DNA of 42,482 bases from Chloroflexota bacterium (lineage in GTDB: Bacteria; Chloroflexota; UBA6077; CF-72). Location of the stretch: contig JAFAZN010000496.1 of the NCBI GenBank assembly GCA_019239775.1, positions 1-42,482 of the forward strand, given 5' to 3'. The notes beneath the pieces were generated by a model. It ran no database searches. It saw only the letters and a program-made list of their open reading frames with translations, and was not told the DNA's origin. Position numbers and translations under genes: made by a program. This document shows positions 34,926-42,482 of the stretch, one piece after another. The first letter of the stretch is position 1. Every line of letters starts with the position of its first letter.

Positions 34926-35868
34926 GAAGCTTTTATTCTTCGGTGACGACTTCCGACTTGGTGTTCTCAACCGCCAGGGACAGGTCGTTGACGTTTCGGA
35001 CGTGGTGAAAGACATTCCCCACGTCGACGCCCAGGGCCTCATCTCCGGGCTCATCGAACGTTTCGATCAGTACAAGAGTCGACTGCAGGATGCGGCGGAC
35101 AAAGGCCAGGGTCAGGCGCTCGACCGGCTGCGCGTCCGGCCGCCGTTGCCACATCCGTCGAACATCATCTGTATGGCGGTCAACTACATGGAGGACGGCA
35201 CGCGGTCCGAGCCGGCCCCGATCAATGCCTTCATGAAGTCGCCCACCGCGGTGATCGGCCCGGGCGAGACCATGGTCCTGCCCGATGTTGCCGCGACCAT
35301 CTTCGAAGGCGAAGCCGAGCTGGCCGTGGTCATCGGCAAACGCGCCTCCCGGGTCTCACAGGCCGACGCGATGAGCTACGTCTTCGGCTACACCAACTTC
35401 ATCGATGGCTCGGCCCGTGGCATGGTCCCCGCCGCCCAAAGCTTCTATCAAATGAAATCACGCGATACGTTCGCGCCCATCGGACCGCTGCTGGTCACCG
35501 CCGACGAAATCCCCGACGTCAACAAGGTGCCGATCAAACTCTGGAATAGTGGCGTGCTCTATCAGAGCTTCAATACCGATGACATGGCCCACAAGATTCC
35601 GCGCTGCATCGAGTGGGTGACCGCGATTCACACGCTGGAGCCTGGCGACATTCTCGCCACCGGCACGAACCATCGTGGTCTGAACCCATTTATGGACGGC
35701 GACGTGATCGAGCTCGAGTGCGAAGGCTTGGGCCGCTTGCGTATCAACGTGCGCGACGATCTCAAGCGCACGTGGGCGCGCGAGACACGCCTGCAGCGGC
35801 AAGAGAAGGGCCTGGACGGCACCACCCCGCAATTGAGCGGCAAGTACGCGGAGGTAAAGGTCGGCTGA
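34924..35868 (+). CDS. Fumarylacetoacetate hydrolase (FAH) family protein
   Basis: 314 residues from ATG 34924 with GGGAGGG about 12 bases upstream. The N-terminal cap (residues 1-75) is followed by the FAH core: NIICMAVNYMEDG, FMKSPTAVIGPGETMVLP, TIFEGEAELAVVIGKRASRV with the metal-binding Glu-x-Glu, GYTNFIDGSARG, and GDILATGTNHRG. Family members hydrolyse or decarboxylate beta-diketo acids, including products of aromatic meta-cleavage and homogentisate breakdown. It is therefore a good partner for the ring-cleavage genes of the window, although 25 kb away. The stop overlaps the next gene's likely CTG start. Confidence 0.92.
   Translation: MKLLFFGDDFRLGVLNRQGQVVDVSDVVKDIPHVDAQGLISGLIERFDQYKSRLQDAADKGQGQALDRLRVRPPLPHPSNIICMAVNYMEDGTRSEPAPINAFMKSPTAVIGPGETMVLPDVAATIFEGEAELAVVIGKRASRVSQADAMSYVFGYTNFIDGSARGMVPAAQSFYQMKSRDTFAPIGPLLVTADEIPDVNKVPIKLWNSGVLYQSFNTDDMAHKIPRCIEWVTAIHTLEPGDILATGTNHRGLNPFMDGDVIELECEGLGRLRINVRDDLKRTWARETRLQRQEKGLDGTTPQLSGKYAEVKVG
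35850..35855 (+). promoter_or_regulatory. Ribosome binding site pointing to a CTG start
   Basis: GGAGGT lies inside the 3' end of the FAH-family gene, 9 bases before CTG at 35865. No ATG, GTG or TTG occurs near the start of the SDR dinucleotide fold. The spacing is ideal and the CTG overlaps the TGA stop as CTGA, paralleling the ATGA and GTGA couplings elsewhere in the window. Confidence 0.55.
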
Positions 35869-36677
35869 CAGTAATACTGGTAACCGGTTGTAGCTCGGGC
35901 TTCGGCGAGGCCATCGCCCTGGCGTTCGCAGCACGCGGCGACCAGGTGGTAGCCACTGCCCGCGACCCCTCTCGCGTACCGTCACGGAACAACATCACGG
36001 CGTTGCGCCTGGACGTGACCGACCAGGGCAGCATCAACTCCGCCGTTGCAGCGGCGATTGCGCAGCACGGCCGAATCGACGTGCTGGTCAACAACGCGGG
36101 CATCGGCACTCTCGGCGCCCTTGAGGTCGTAGACGATCAGCAGTTGCGGCGAGTCTTCGACACCAACGTGTTTGGCGCCGTGGCAGTTACCCGGGCCGTC
36201 CTGCCGCACATGCGCGAGCAGGGCAGCGGCCGGGTCATCTTCATGAACGCCATCGGCGGCGTCTTGACCACGGCATTTCTCGGGGCGTACTGCGCCTCGA
36301 AGCATGCGCTCGACTGCATTGCCGCCGTTTTCGACCTCGAGCTGCGACCCTTCGGCATCCGCGTGAGTTCGGTCTATCCCAGCGCGTTCCGCACCGCGAT
36401 GTCCGGCAACAACACCGTGATTCTGGGAGAAGGCACGCCGTACGCCGAGGCAACCAGCGCCTACCGGGCGGGGCTCTCGGAGCGGATTCGCAATGGGCCG
36501 AGCGACCTTTCGCCAGTGGTCAACGCGGTGATCGACGCCGCTGACAATCCAGACCCCCTGCTGCGGTACCCGGTGGCGCCGCACCTTGCCGAGGTTCTCG
36601 GTCCCGCGTTGGATGCGCTCGACGCGCTCCACCAGCGCGAAATGAGTATGACGCCCGGCGTTAGTCGTCGGGCATGA
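35865..36677 (+). CDS. SDR family oxidoreductase with apparent CTG start
   Basis: 270 residues counted from CTG at 35865. The Rossmann opening ILVTGCSSGFGEAIALAF begins within five codons, so a later start would remove it. NNAGIGTLG, the catalytic YCASK (Tyr-x3-Lys) and a C-terminal part with FGIRVSSVYPSAFRTAM define a classical SDR, nearest to the long-tail 'SDR family' oxidoreductases of the retinol/17-beta type. It is translationally coupled to the FAH-family gene. The reaction is NAD(P)-dependent oxidoreduction of an alcohol or ketone; the substrate is unknown. The last 17 bases overlap a small convergent ORF. Confidence 0.85.
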   Translation: MTVILVTGCSSGFGEAIALAFAARGDQVVATARDPSRVPSRNNITALRLDVTDQGSINSAVAAAIAQHGRIDVLVNNAGIGTLGALEVVDDQQLRRVFDTNVFGAVAVTRAVLPHMREQGSGRVIFMNAIGGVLTTAFLGAYCASKHALDCIAAVFDLELRPFGIRVSSVYPSAFRTAMSGNNTVILGEGTPYAEATSAYRAGLSERIRNGPSDLSPVVNAVIDAADNPDPLLRYPVAPHLAEVLGPALDALDALHQREMSMTPGVSRRA

Positions 36678-36852
36678 TCTCGAAGCCCGCGGCGTAGAGC
36701 GCATCGTCGAGTCGGTCGATGGTGCGCGGCTCGCCCGGATCCACGAAGTCGGGGTGATCGATCTGCCAGATCGCCCGACCGTGGAACTCCGCCTCGATCG
36801 TGCCCACGCGCACACCGTCCTTGGTCACCTGGTAGCGATAGTCAAATACCAT
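36661..36852 (-). CDS. Small conserved-looking hypothetical protein (63 residues)
   Basis: ATG at 36852. Sequence runs from a short beta-rich start (MVFDYRYQVTKDGVRVGTIE) to an acidic end (DDALYAAGFEIMPDD) and has balanced composition without low complexity, unlike shadow frames. It lies 27 bases downstream of HMG-CoA reductase on the same strand and overlaps the convergent SDR by 17 bases. The Shine-Dalgarno is weak. It may be the third gene of the oxidase-reductase operon. No family was recognised. Confidence 0.55.
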   Translation of the reverse strand: MVFDYRYQVTKDGVRVGTIEAEFHGRAIWQIDHPDFVDPGEPRTIDRLDDALYAAGFEIMPDD

Positions 36853-36879
36853 ACGTGACTAGCAACCCACTTACGCGCC

Positions 36880-38226
36880 CTAGGGTTGCGCCTGGCCACT
36901 GCGGCCCGAGGCCGCAAGGTGCGCCATGGCAAAGTGTTCGCTCCCTGGCGACGATGCGGCGGCGGACGCAGACAGCTCGAGGCACAGCGCCGTGGCGGCG
37001 ATGATCTGCGCCAGCCGATACGCACTGCCAGGCCCCACGCACCCCAACAGCGACAAGTACGCCCGCGCGTGCGGCATACCCGTGCCGCCGCCAACGGTGC
37101 CCACTTCCAGCCCCGGGAAACGCATGCCCACGTGTACCCCGTCCGACGTCCGGTCGAGCACGTCGTGCGCCATGCTCGAGGTTCCGACCATACCCAGGTC
37201 CTGCCCAGTAGTGGCAAACATCGCCGCGATCGCCGAAGCCGGGGTAAATGCGACCGACTGCATTCCGCTGGCGTGGCCACCCTGCGAGGCGACGTGCTGC
37301 AGCGCCACCAGGTCTTCTGAGGAGGTGCGCAGCACACGCCGTAAAGTCTGCTCGCGCACGCGCACGCTGGCAAAGACCGTTTTGCCGTGTCCGCCGTCGA
37401 GGAAGTACTGCCAGCTGGGCTTTTTGTCGCCGCCCATGTTGGCTTCCACAAGCATCCTCGTAGGACGCAAGCCAGTGTCCGATACCAAGCGCTCCGATAC
37501 CCACTGGTTCAACGCAAAGGCATTGCGCGTGATCATGTTCGGGCCGCACGCTTCGCCGGTGCTGAAGCGGTACAGCACATGGCACGCCGAACCGAGCACC
37601 TGCGTGTCCACCTCCCACAGCCGTGCATGCCGGCTAAGCAGTGTGACGCCGCCGAAGCTCTGGGCATAGCCGGGATTCGACGGGTCCCGCAGCCACGTTC
37701 GCAGCTCCTCTGCGTGATCAGCCAACCATGCCGCGCACGCGATGGCCTCGGCCGCGCTCTCGAAGATAAAACAGGAGTCGCGCGTGATGCGGTCACGCAG
37801 CACCCAGGTTTCAAGCGTTCCCCCGTCGATCACGGCCGCGATACCGCGCTGCATCGAAGCGGACAGCCCGCCCTCAGAATGGGCCAGCGGCACGTACACC
37901 TCCTCCGTGTGCCGCCTATCCTCGACGACGTTGCCACTGACCTCGTCCAGGTGATAGCTGCCCATCGTGACCGGCAGTGGACCCACCACGGAAACCGGCA
38001 ACACCACGTGCGCGGTGAGCGCTTCGAGCACGCTCGCGTATGCGGCCGGCGGTTGCGGCCACTCGAACACGAAGTCGTTTTCGGCGTGCCAGCCCGGCAG
38101 ACCTCGCAGAATCTCCTGCCGCGCCTGGATCTGGTCGGGCGTGTTCTTGCGCGGCCAGGGCTGGCGCCGCGCCGGCGCGCTCAGGTGGTTGCCAGCCGCT
38201 GGCTGCAGATCAGACTCAGCAGACAT
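36880..38226 (-). CDS. Hydroxymethylglutaryl-CoA reductase (mevalonate pathway)
   Basis: 448 residues from ATG at 38226. All four catalytic residues of HMG-CoA reductase are present: Glu118 in HSEGGLSAS, Lys268 in GDKKPSW, Asp343 in TGQDLGMV, and the late His436 in FAMAHLA. The NADP(H)-side block GTVGGGTGMPHARAYLSLLG is intact. The usual H-N-R after the catalytic His reads H-L-A, a variation. The enzyme makes mevalonate from HMG-CoA, feeding isoprenoids. Its start lies inside the preceding R2-like oxidase gene (46-base overlap), showing a two-gene operon. Other mevalonate genes are not in view. Confidence 0.92.
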   Translation of the reverse strand: MSAESDLQPAAGNHLSAPARRQPWPRKNTPDQIQARQEILRGLPGWHAENDFVFEWPQPPAAYASVLEALTAHVVLPVSVVGPLPVTMGSYHLDEVSGNVVEDRRHTEEVYVPLAHSEGGLSASMQRGIAAVIDGGTLETWVLRDRITRDSCFIFESAAEAIACAAWLADHAEELRTWLRDPSNPGYAQSFGGVTLLSRHARLWEVDTQVLGSACHVLYRFSTGEACGPNMITRNAFALNQWVSERLVSDTGLRPTRMLVEANMGGDKKPSWQYFLDGGHGKTVFASVRVREQTLRRVLRTSSEDLVALQHVASQGGHASGMQSVAFTPASAIAAMFATTGQDLGMVGTSSMAHDVLDRTSDGVHVGMRFPGLEVGTVGGGTGMPHARAYLSLLGCVGPGSAYRLAQIIAATALCLELSASAAASSPGSEHFAMAHLAASGRSGQAQP

Positions 38227-39125
38227 CCAAAGCAGCGCGCCACCAGGCTATCGTCGGTCGAGGCCAGTTCAGCGGCAGGTTGTGGCTCCTCGCGCGCAAG
38301 AAACCAGCGCCGCCGGATGTTCTCGCCGCGCGGTCCGACTGCGCCGGGCGGACGACCATTGCGGTCCAGGAGGCCGACCCGCGCTGAGATTCCCTCGAGC
38401 TCAGCAGCAACGCCCTGGAGAAAATCTTCGATCTCGACGCCAAATGCCAGCGCGTCGCCGCGCACCTTCTCGGTCATCGACTCGAGCAGCCGCAGAAGCT
38501 CATCGCGCATCTCGATCATCACTCGGCGACGCTCGGGCACCAGGGCGGGAAGGTTGCGCTTGAGGTAGTGCTCGGCAAACGCCAGGTGGCGTGATTCGTC
38601 TTTGAGAATCCGCGTCGTCAGTCCAGCAAACAGGGGATCGGGCGTGGCTTGTTTTGGCCCGAGCTCCCGATAGAAGTGCTTGCCGATGATGTCGCTGATC
38701 AGGATGCCCCAGACCCAGTCGACGCGGTCGCCCTGGCGGAGCCGATGGTAGTAGCGCAGCAATTCGGGCATGTCGCGAATACCAAGGGGATCGTGGCCGA
38801 GCGTGCGGTACAGCTTGGTCAGGGTCTCAAAATGTCGTGCCTCGTCCATGATGAACGACGCGAGATACAGCTGCGCCGTCGCCTCGCCGGCCGCCATCAC
38901 GCTGGGCAAAATCGAGCTGGCGCCGGCCATAGCCGTTTGCTCCCCGAAGTACACAGGCGTGAGCAGCCGCGCCAGCGCCAGCCGCTGCCTGGCCGACAAC
39001 TGCAGCGGCGTGCTCCAGTCGAGGCTGCGAGAAGTCCACTGCGCCTGGGCGCCCTTGTGGAACAGGTTCAAGAGCAGGTCTTCGGTGAGGTCCGGAAAGA
39101 TCCGAGTAATCCCCGCGGCGGCCAT
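38181..39125 (-). CDS. Ferritin-like diiron protein, R2-like oxidase type
   Basis: 314 residues from ATG at 39125, the same size as R2-like ligand-binding oxidases. Metal ligand motifs are YFGEQTAM (first Glu), FIMDEARHFETL (Glu and His), and RILKDESRHLAFAEHY (Glu and His). The fourth carboxylate, normally Glu, seems to be Asp in ILISDIIGKHFY. The four-helix core is followed by a 60-residue Arg/Gly-rich tail (RNGRPPGAVGPRG). R2-like enzymes bind a mixed or diiron metal site and oxidise small hydrophobic ligands; ribonucleotide reduction is not expected. Overlap with HMG-CoA reductase by 46 bases suggests a link to isoprenoid chemistry. Confidence 0.82.
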   Translation of the reverse strand: MAAAGITRIFPDLTEDLLLNLFHKGAQAQWTSRSLDWSTPLQLSARQRLALARLLTPVYFGEQTAMAGASSILPSVMAAGEATAQLYLASFIMDEARHFETLTKLYRTLGHDPLGIRDMPELLRYYHRLRQGDRVDWVWGILISDIIGKHFYRELGPKQATPDPLFAGLTTRILKDESRHLAFAEHYLKRNLPALVPERRRVMIEMRDELLRLLESMTEKVRGDALAFGVEIEDFLQGVAAELEGISARVGLLDRNGRPPGAVGPRGENIRRRWFLAREEPQPAAELASTDDSLVARCFGCLLSLICSQRLATT

Positions 39126-39231
39126 CGCGCCAATCCTACAGTGCACGACTTCTCGTATGACGGGGCACGGTTTTCCGCTAACCTGCCGCGCGGGTGCTGG
39201 TCTCTGAAGTTCGCCGCGTAACCCAGCGCGG

Positions 39232-40116
39232 GTGAGCACACTCGCGATCGTCAACCCCGTCGCTGGCAACCGTGCGGCCGCGCGCGTCTGGGAAAAGGTT
39301 CGCTCAGAGTTCGAGCTTGCGCGAACCTGGCAGTGCGCGATCACCGAGCACCGTGGCCATGCGCTTGAGTTGGCGCGATCGGCGGCCGCCAACGGCCACG
39401 AGCGCGTAATCGCCGTCGGCGGCGATGGCACGATCAACGAGGTCGCAAACGGCCTGGCGCACTCGCCGACCAGCCTCGGGCTGATCATGGCTGGCACCGG
39501 CAACGACATCGGTCGCAACCTGCGTATTCCGAAGCACCCCGTCGCCGCGGCGCGACTTGCTGCAACTGGCGTTCCCGCGGCCCTGGATCTGTGCGAAGTA
39601 GAGATACGCGAGCGCACGCGCCTGGTCATGGGCATCGCGGGCTTTGGCTTCGACGCCGAGGTTGCGTGGCGCGTCAATCGCATGCCCAAGTTCGGCGGCA
39701 CACTGCCCTATGTCGCGGGAGTGCTCCAAACGCTGTGGCGGTACGGCTCACCTCGAATGCAGATCACCGTGGACGGCCAGCTCCTTGAGAAACGTGTGTT
39801 TCTGGTGGCTGTGGGAAATCTTCCGAGCTTTGCGGGCGGCATGCGCATCGTGCCGCGTGCCGAGCCTCACGACGGTCTGCTCGACGTCTGTGTCGTCAAG
39901 GATCTGAGCCGGCTCGAAGTCGTGCGCATGTTGCCGCGGCTCTATTCGGGTGGACACGTCGGCCACCCAGCAGTGGAGATGTTCCGATGTCGATCGGTCA
40001 GTGCCGACGCTGATGGCCGCGCCCTTTGCCAGGCCGACGGTGAGCTCGTCGGCGAGTTGCCGGCCCGTTTTGCAGTCCGGGTGGGAGCGCTCCGTTGCGT
40101 GACGGGGCCAATGTAA
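39232..40116 (+). CDS. Diacylglycerol kinase-like lipid kinase (DagK/YegS family)
   Basis: 294 residues from GTG at 39232. IVNPVAGNRAA opens the nucleotide fold, VIAVGGDGTINEVANGL is the family GGDGT motif, and LIMAGTGNDIGRNL is the usual second loop. A C-terminal beta-sandwich (PSFAGGMRIVPRAEPHDGLLDVCVV) completes the fold. The family phosphorylates diacylglycerol, ceramide-like or related lipids. It is divergent from the R2-like oxidase with 106 bases between starts. Its 3' end overlaps the convergent DUF4383 gene by 119 bases. Confidence 0.9.
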   Translation: MSTLAIVNPVAGNRAAARVWEKVRSEFELARTWQCAITEHRGHALELARSAAANGHERVIAVGGDGTINEVANGLAHSPTSLGLIMAGTGNDIGRNLRIPKHPVAAARLAATGVPAALDLCEVEIRERTRLVMGIAGFGFDAEVAWRVNRMPKFGGTLPYVAGVLQTLWRYGSPRMQITVDGQLLEKRVFLVAVGNLPSFAGGMRIVPRAEPHDGLLDVCVVKDLSRLEVVRMLPRLYSGGHVGHPAVEMFRCRSVSADADGRALCQADGELVGELPARFAVRVGALRCVTGPM

Positions 40117-40462
40117 GACTTTTAGCAGAGGTCCGGAGCGCCCAGGCGCCGAGCAGCAGCGCCAGCAGCCCCGCGGTCAGGTGGAACGCGTTCTCACCTG
40201 GCCCGAGCTGCAGTCCAAATGGTCGGTCGATGGTCAAACCGACCACACCCAGCGCGACGTAGAACGCTCCGAACACCAGCGCCGCCCACGGCGCGCGCGG
40301 CGTGCTGCCGATGCTGACCGCCAGGACAGTAGCGCCCGATACCGCGTGCACCAGGTTCACGCCAATATCTGCGGCGTTCACTCCCGCCGACTGCACGCCG
40401 AACGCGTTCAGCCCCAGCAACAGGCCGCCATCGAGCAGCAGCCCCCCGCCGAGCATCAGCAT
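39998..40462 (-). CDS. DUF4383 family membrane protein
   Basis: 154 residues from ATG at 40462. Four membrane segments are visible, with NLVHAVSGATVLAVS as the family's central His-bearing segment and FGAFYVALGVVGLTI after it. These match DUF4383, a small integral membrane family of unknown function found in Actinomycetota and Chloroflexota. The C-terminal 40 residues are very basic (RRRAHRRPGKGRGHQRRH) and lie over the 3' end of the diacylglycerol-kinase-like gene, so that tail is probably less constrained. No partner gene is obvious. Confidence 0.65.
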   Translation of the reverse strand: MLMLGGGLLLDGGLLLGLNAFGVQSAGVNAADIGVNLVHAVSGATVLAVSIGSTPRAPWAALVFGAFYVALGVVGLTIDRPFGLQLGPGENAFHLTAGLLALLLGAWALRTSAKSLTLAPSRNGALPPGLQNGPATRRRAHRRPGKGRGHQRRH

Positions 40463-40488
40463 GCTGAGCCATGTCAGACGAACGGCCG

Positions 40489-41667
40489 TTAGACGACTTC
40501 CTCCTTGTGGAGCCGGGCGATTTCAGCGGCCGAGAAGCCCAACTCGGTCAGAACCTCGTCCGTATGTTGACCGTGCTCGGGCGCCGGCGAACAGATGCGC
40601 GGGGGCGTCCGCTCCATTTGCACCCCAGGGCCGAGGAGCTTCTCCTTTCCGAGCGAAGGGTGATCCACCTCCCACACCATCGGCAGGGTCTTGACCTGCT
40701 CGTTGTCGAAGCACTGCTCCACGTTGAGCACCAGCCCGGCAGGGACGCCGAACTCTCTGAGCCGTTGGACCCATTCGTCGGAGGTGCGTGATGCCAGGCA
40801 CTTCTCGATCTCGATCGTCAGCTCCGGACGATGCTTCAGGCGCGTCTTGCCGTCGACGAAGCGTGGGTCCGCGGCGAGCTCTGGCGCTTCGAGCGCCTCG
40901 CACAGCCGACGGAACATCGTCTGCCCGCCCGCCTGGATGATCAGGCTGCCGTCGCTGGCGCGATACACGCCGGTGGGTTCCGAGATCGGGTGATAGTTGC
41001 CCGCCTGACCGGGCACCTCGCCAGCGATCAAGTAGCGCGCGGCCTGGAACTCCATCAGCCGGATGTTGGCCTGGAGCAACGAGGTGTGCACCCACTGTCC
41101 ACGACCCGACCGCTCGCGCTCGAGCAGCGCGCAAACAATCCCGTGGGCGAGCATGAAGCCTGCCGTCAGATCGGCCACCGGCAGTCCCACGCGCATGGGC
41201 CCGCGCCCGGGCTCGCCGTTGACGGTCATCAGGCCTGACAGACCTTGCGCGATCTGATCGAGACCTGGCCGATCACGATACGGGCCTGTCTGGCCGAAGC
41301 CCGAAATGCTGCCATACACCAGCCGCGGATTGAGTTTCGACAACGTCTCGTAGTCGATACCCAACCGAAACTTGACGTCGGGTCGAAAGTTCTCCACTAC
41401 CACATCGGCTTCGGGAACCATGCGCAGCAGAATGTCGCGGCCCTCGGGGTGCTTGAGATTCAACGTCAAGCTGCGCTTGTTGGGGTGCACGTTCTGAAAA
41501 TCGAAGCTGTGGCGCACACCGGTGCCATCGTCGTCCGAGACCAGCGCTTCGACTTTGATGACCTGCGCCCCCATTTCGCTCAGCTGGCGCACACACGTCG
41601 GCCCTGACCGGGCGCGGCACAAATCGATGACTTTGATGTGGGACAGGGCGCGGTCCGGCTCAGGCAT
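40489..41667 (-). CDS. CaiB/BaiF family (class III) CoA-transferase
   Basis: 392 residues from ATG at 41667, overlapping the upstream quinone-oxidoreductase stop by 8 bases. Motifs: IKVIDLCRARSGPTCVRQLSEMGAQVIKVE (split conserved blocks), NPRLVYGSISGFGQTGPYRDRPGLDQIAQ with the catalytic Asp of RPGLD, and LPVADLTAGFMLAHGI. Class III CoA-transferases move CoA between acids such as succinate and carnitine, oxalate, mesaconate or benzylsuccinate, activating acids for beta-oxidation. It may therefore feed the acyl-CoA dehydrogenases of this window. The overlap with the oxidoreductase suggests one transcript. The substrate is not predictable. Confidence 0.92.
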   Translation of the reverse strand: MPEPDRALSHIKVIDLCRARSGPTCVRQLSEMGAQVIKVEALVSDDDGTGVRHSFDFQNVHPNKRSLTLNLKHPEGRDILLRMVPEADVVVENFRPDVKFRLGIDYETLSKLNPRLVYGSISGFGQTGPYRDRPGLDQIAQGLSGLMTVNGEPGRGPMRVGLPVADLTAGFMLAHGIVCALLERERSGRGQWVHTSLLQANIRLMEFQAARYLIAGEVPGQAGNYHPISEPTGVYRASDGSLIIQAGGQTMFRRLCEALEAPELAADPRFVDGKTRLKHRPELTIEIEKCLASRTSDEWVQRLREFGVPAGLVLNVEQCFDNEQVKTLPMVWEVDHPSLGKEKLLGPGVQMERTPPRICSPAPEHGQHTDEVLTELGFSAAEIARLHKEEVV

Positions 41668-42482
41668 GGTAGAGCACAACATTACCAATGACGGCGCCGC
41701 GCTCGACCGCGGCGTGCGCCTCGGCAATCTGGTCGAGCGGCATCCGCCTGCCTAGCCTTGGCTTCAACGCTCCCTGCTGGAGGGCTCGAGTCACGTCCTT
41801 CGCGCCCTGGACCTTGGCCTCCTCAGGCATGGTGTAGACGAGAATGCCGCGCACCAGGATGTTCTTGACCATCAACTGCCGAAACGGCACGTTTGGTTCG
41901 CTGTTGCCGCGAGTGGCGTAGCTCGCGATCACGCCGTCAGGCTTGATCACCTGCAGGCTGACGGGCAGGTTGCCTCCAAAGTCGACTTCGACGATGCGCT
42001 CGACGCCCTGCCCATCGGTAAGCCGCTTGACCTCCGCCGCAACGTCCTGCGTGCGGTAGTTGATGACCTCGTCGGCACCAACCGTCCGAGCCTCGTTCGC
42101 CTTTTCTTGAGAGGAGATCGTCCCGATCACGCGCGCACCACCCCACTTCGCGAGCTGCACCGCCGTACTTCCGACGGCGCCCGCGGCGCCCGTAACCAGG
42201 ATGGTCTGTCCCGAGAGAGCCCCGTCGGCGAAAAGCGCCCGATGCGCGGTCAGTGCCGGGATACCAAGGCACGTTCCGCGTCGAAATCCACTCCATCGGG
42301 GAGCTTCACGGCTCGCCGCGCAGGGACAACTGTGTACTCCGCCGCGGTCCCGCCGGCTCGGTTCCACGTAGCCTCGTATACCCACACCCGTTCGCCCACG
42401 CGCTCCTTGGGGACGCCTTCTCCGACAGCATCGATGACCCCCGCGCCATCCTTGTGCGGGATCACCCGCGCAAACGCCATCG
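41660..42482 (-). pseudogene. NADPH:quinone reductase-like (MDR family) gene with frameshift, 5' end beyond window
   Basis: Two reading frames together rebuild a medium-chain dehydrogenase/quinone reductase. The 5' frame (to about 42250) gives VIPHKDGAGVIDAVGEGV and ends in LPDGVDFDAERALVSRH. The 3' frame carries CLGIPALTAHRALF, the NADP loop VTGAAGAVGSTAVQLAKWGGARVIG (broken across blocks here) and the C-terminal GNVVLYHA. The join needs one extra base near 42274-42279. This is either a true single-base deletion or a sequencing error; the intact motifs on both sides favour a recent event or error. The N-terminal ~60 residues lie past the window end. It overlaps the CoA-transferase start. Confidence 0.8.

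Overview
This is a high-GC bacterial window whose gene content points to Chloroflexota, probably a soil or deep-lineage aerobic heterotroph known from a metagenome. The grounds are coenzyme F420 genes (cofC, cofD), a luciferase-like flavin/F420 monooxygenase, lipoproteins with long Ala/Thr/Pro linkers, an NB-ARC/TPR/LuxR regulator, a DUF5317 membrane protein, and many GTG/TTG starts. No rRNA, tRNA, phage, transposase or CRISPR array was seen. The taxonomic call is inference.

Layout. 1-388: a decaying 15-nt minisatellite with three exact 45-nt copies. 448-3710 (minus): DUF885 metallopeptidase-like gene followed by a dipeptide/oligopeptide-type solute-binding protein, with a VOC protein divergent. 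4109-10247: an aromatic-catabolism block. A luciferase-like monooxygenase lies opposite an overlapping four-gene operon (class III extradiol dioxygenase, Rieske oxygenase, alpha/beta hydrolase, GntR/FCD regulator). A perfect palindrome sits between the divergent starts. A gentisate-dioxygenase-like cupin faces the operon end-to-end. 10436-15533: AI-2E permease overlapping a stand-alone LigD-type polymerase/primase, divergent cofD and cofC, a TetR regulator and a TMEM175-like channel. 15665-22891 (minus): SDR, solute-binding protein, two ABC permeases without ATPases, and two acyl-CoA dehydrogenases that look like the two halves of a heteromeric enzyme.

22909-32301: a PolX/PHP protein with a damaged polymerase site, a YceI lipoprotein, a class V aminotransferase, a large LuxR-type regulator, DUF5317 with a tiny membrane ORF, a PAS protein with a decayed kinase module, and a CopC/Ig-like lipoprotein. 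32282-36852: a GT-C glycosyltransferase, a membrane sensor-like protein, a WPD-loop phosphatase, an FAH-family hydrolase coupled to an SDR that seems to start at CTG, and a small ORF. 36880-39125 (minus): an R2-like ferritin-fold oxidase overlapping HMG-CoA reductase. 39232-42482: a diacylglycerol-kinase-like protein, a DUF4383 protein, a CaiB/BaiF CoA-transferase, and a frameshifted quinone oxidoreductase cut by the window edge.

How it fits together: much of the window serves uptake and oxidative breakdown of organic acids and aromatics. It holds transport proteins, ring hydroxylation and cleavage, CoA activation, acyl-CoA dehydrogenation and F420/flavin redox, with local GntR and TetR regulators. 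The best candidates for something undescribed are the 5.1-10.2 kb aromatic block with its operator, the R2-like oxidase/HMG-CoA reductase pair, and the PolX protein that keeps PHP but has lost most of its polymerase site.
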